This document shows, one piece after another, positions 6,634-7,185 of a DNA stretch of 7,185 nucleotides. This stretch comes from Amylibacter sp. (GTDB lineage Bacteria > Pseudomonadota > Alphaproteobacteria > Rhodobacterales > Rhodobacteraceae), in assembly GCA_030625465.1 (NCBI GenBank), contig DAOUQS010000098.1:1-7185 (forward strand), read 5' to 3'. Position 1 is the stretch's first letter; every line of letters starts with the position of its first letter. The position numbers were made by a program, and so were the translations under genes. The notes under the pieces are model-generated. The model worked only from the letters and a program-made list of their open reading frames with translations. It ran no database searches and was not told the origin of the DNA.

Positions 6634-7185
6634 TTAAATCTCCTTGCTTTTGCGCCAAATCGGTAGGCGTACACAAAAACTGGTGCGCCCATCCGCATGA
6701 CTGCATTCAACCATCCCGCCATGCGCCGCGATAATCTTTGAAACCAACGACAAGCCCAACCCGGTCCCGTTCGATTTGGACGTAACAAACGGGTCAAAAA
6801 TATCCGCAATCAGATTGTCAGGCACACCGCAGCCATTATCTATGATCTCTATTTTCAAAGGCAGGTTTTGGGATTTATGCCCTTGCATCACCAGCTTGAC
6901 ACCAGAGTTGTAGGACGTGCGCATCTTAATTGTTCCGCGTTTTTCACCTATCGCTTCGGCTGCATTTTTTATAAGGTTTTGAAAGACTTGCAGTAATTGA
7001 TCCGCATCCCCCGACACATCCGGCAAAGACGGATCATAGTCTACAGTAAACACGATATCGGCACCATACCCCGCCTGTGCCGCACGTTGTGCCCGATCCA
7101 GTATGTCATGTATATTCACAGGCTTTACATTCATCGGCCGCTGGTCGCCAAAATGTTCCACACGGTCCACAAGCTGGCCAATACG
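6634..7185 (-). CDS. ntrB: Nitrogen regulation sensor histidine kinase NtrB, C-terminal part (5' end outside window)
   Basis: Partial gene: the reading frame is open to the window edge and 183 codons are visible before a TAA stop. The GTG at 7170 is an internal valine codon, because the five codons before it (RIGQL) continue the family sequence. NtrB is the cytoplasmic kinase/phosphatase that sets NtrC phosphorylation according to nitrogen status, usually under PII control. The visible part is the end of the dimerisation helix and the HATPase domain. It shows an N box NLIKNAAEA (visible residues 70-78, Asn70 and Asn74), the G1 box DNGCGVP (116-122), an F-box like DPFVT and the G2 box GTGLGL (140-145). 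The segment NIHDILDRAQRAAQAG followed by DYDPSLP is typical of alphaproteobacterial NtrB. The PAS domain and the phosphorylated His lie outside. Its stop is three bases before the ntrC start, which supports the assignment. No sign of degradation is seen. Confidence 0.95.
   Translation of the reverse strand, partial: RIGQLVDRVEHFGDQRPMNVKPVNIHDILDRAQRAAQAGYGADIVFTVDYDPSLPDVSGDADQLLQVFQNLIKNAAEAIGEKRGTIKMRTSYNSGVKLVMQGHKSQNLPLKIEIIDNGCGVPDNLIADIFDPFVTSKSNGTGLGLSLVSKIIAAHGGMVECSHADGRTSFCVRLPIWRKSKEI

Noticed and set aside
7168..7170. GTG as the start of the ntrB-like frame
   Set aside because: The frame stays open to the window edge and the codons before the GTG match NtrB, so it is an internal valine.
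1..7185. A novel defence, mobile or otherwise undescribed system
   Set aside because: All six genes fit known families in a conserved order; no repeats, integrase, transposase, toxin, nuclease or CRISPR-like structure is seen on either strand.

Overview
All coding sequence recognised here lies on the minus strand, so the window reads right to left. In transcription order it holds the 3' end of ntrB, complete ntrC, ntrY, ntrX and trkA, and the first 24 codons of trkH. This is the ntrBC-ntrYX-trkAH arrangement of Alphaproteobacteria. Several points suggest a member of the Rhodobacterales: the protein sequences, an NtrC that lacks the sigma-54 contact loop (known from Rhodobacter capsulatus), and trk genes directly after ntrYX. 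Base composition looks close to or a little under 50% G+C by eye, which is low for that order. The lineage is an inference from recall of the families, not from a search.

Layout: 7185-6634 is the C-terminal ATPase part of the nitrogen sensor kinase NtrB, cut by the window edge. 6630-5251 is its response regulator NtrC, three bases after the ntrB stop. 5212-2951 is the membrane sensor kinase NtrY, after a 38-base spacer. 2933-1530 is its regulator NtrX, after 17 bases. 1452-76 is TrkA, the nucleotide-binding gating subunit of the Trk potassium transporter, after a 77-base spacer, the largest in the window. 71-1 is the start of a membrane protein that fits TrkH, four bases after the trkA stop. 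No gene-free stretch reaches 300 bases. I see no RNA gene, insertion sequence, CRISPR array, long repeat or clear terminator.

How the genes work together: NtrB and NtrC form the cytoplasmic nitrogen-status pair, in which NtrB, normally under PII control, phosphorylates NtrC. NtrY and NtrX form a second, membrane-anchored pair, linked in related bacteria to nitrogen, redox or envelope responses. TrkA and TrkH take up potassium. Close spacing and common orientation suggest one transcription unit, possibly with an extra promoter before trkA.

The most notable signal is that both regulators have a sigma-54-activator type AAA+ domain but neither has the GAFTGA loop that contacts sigma-54. In NtrC the loop region is shortened by about 15 residues, and the conserved Asn of the glutamate switch is His. 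This points to regulators that no longer work through sigma-54. The feature is known in outline for the group, so the region is best seen as a conserved regulatory locus, not a new system.
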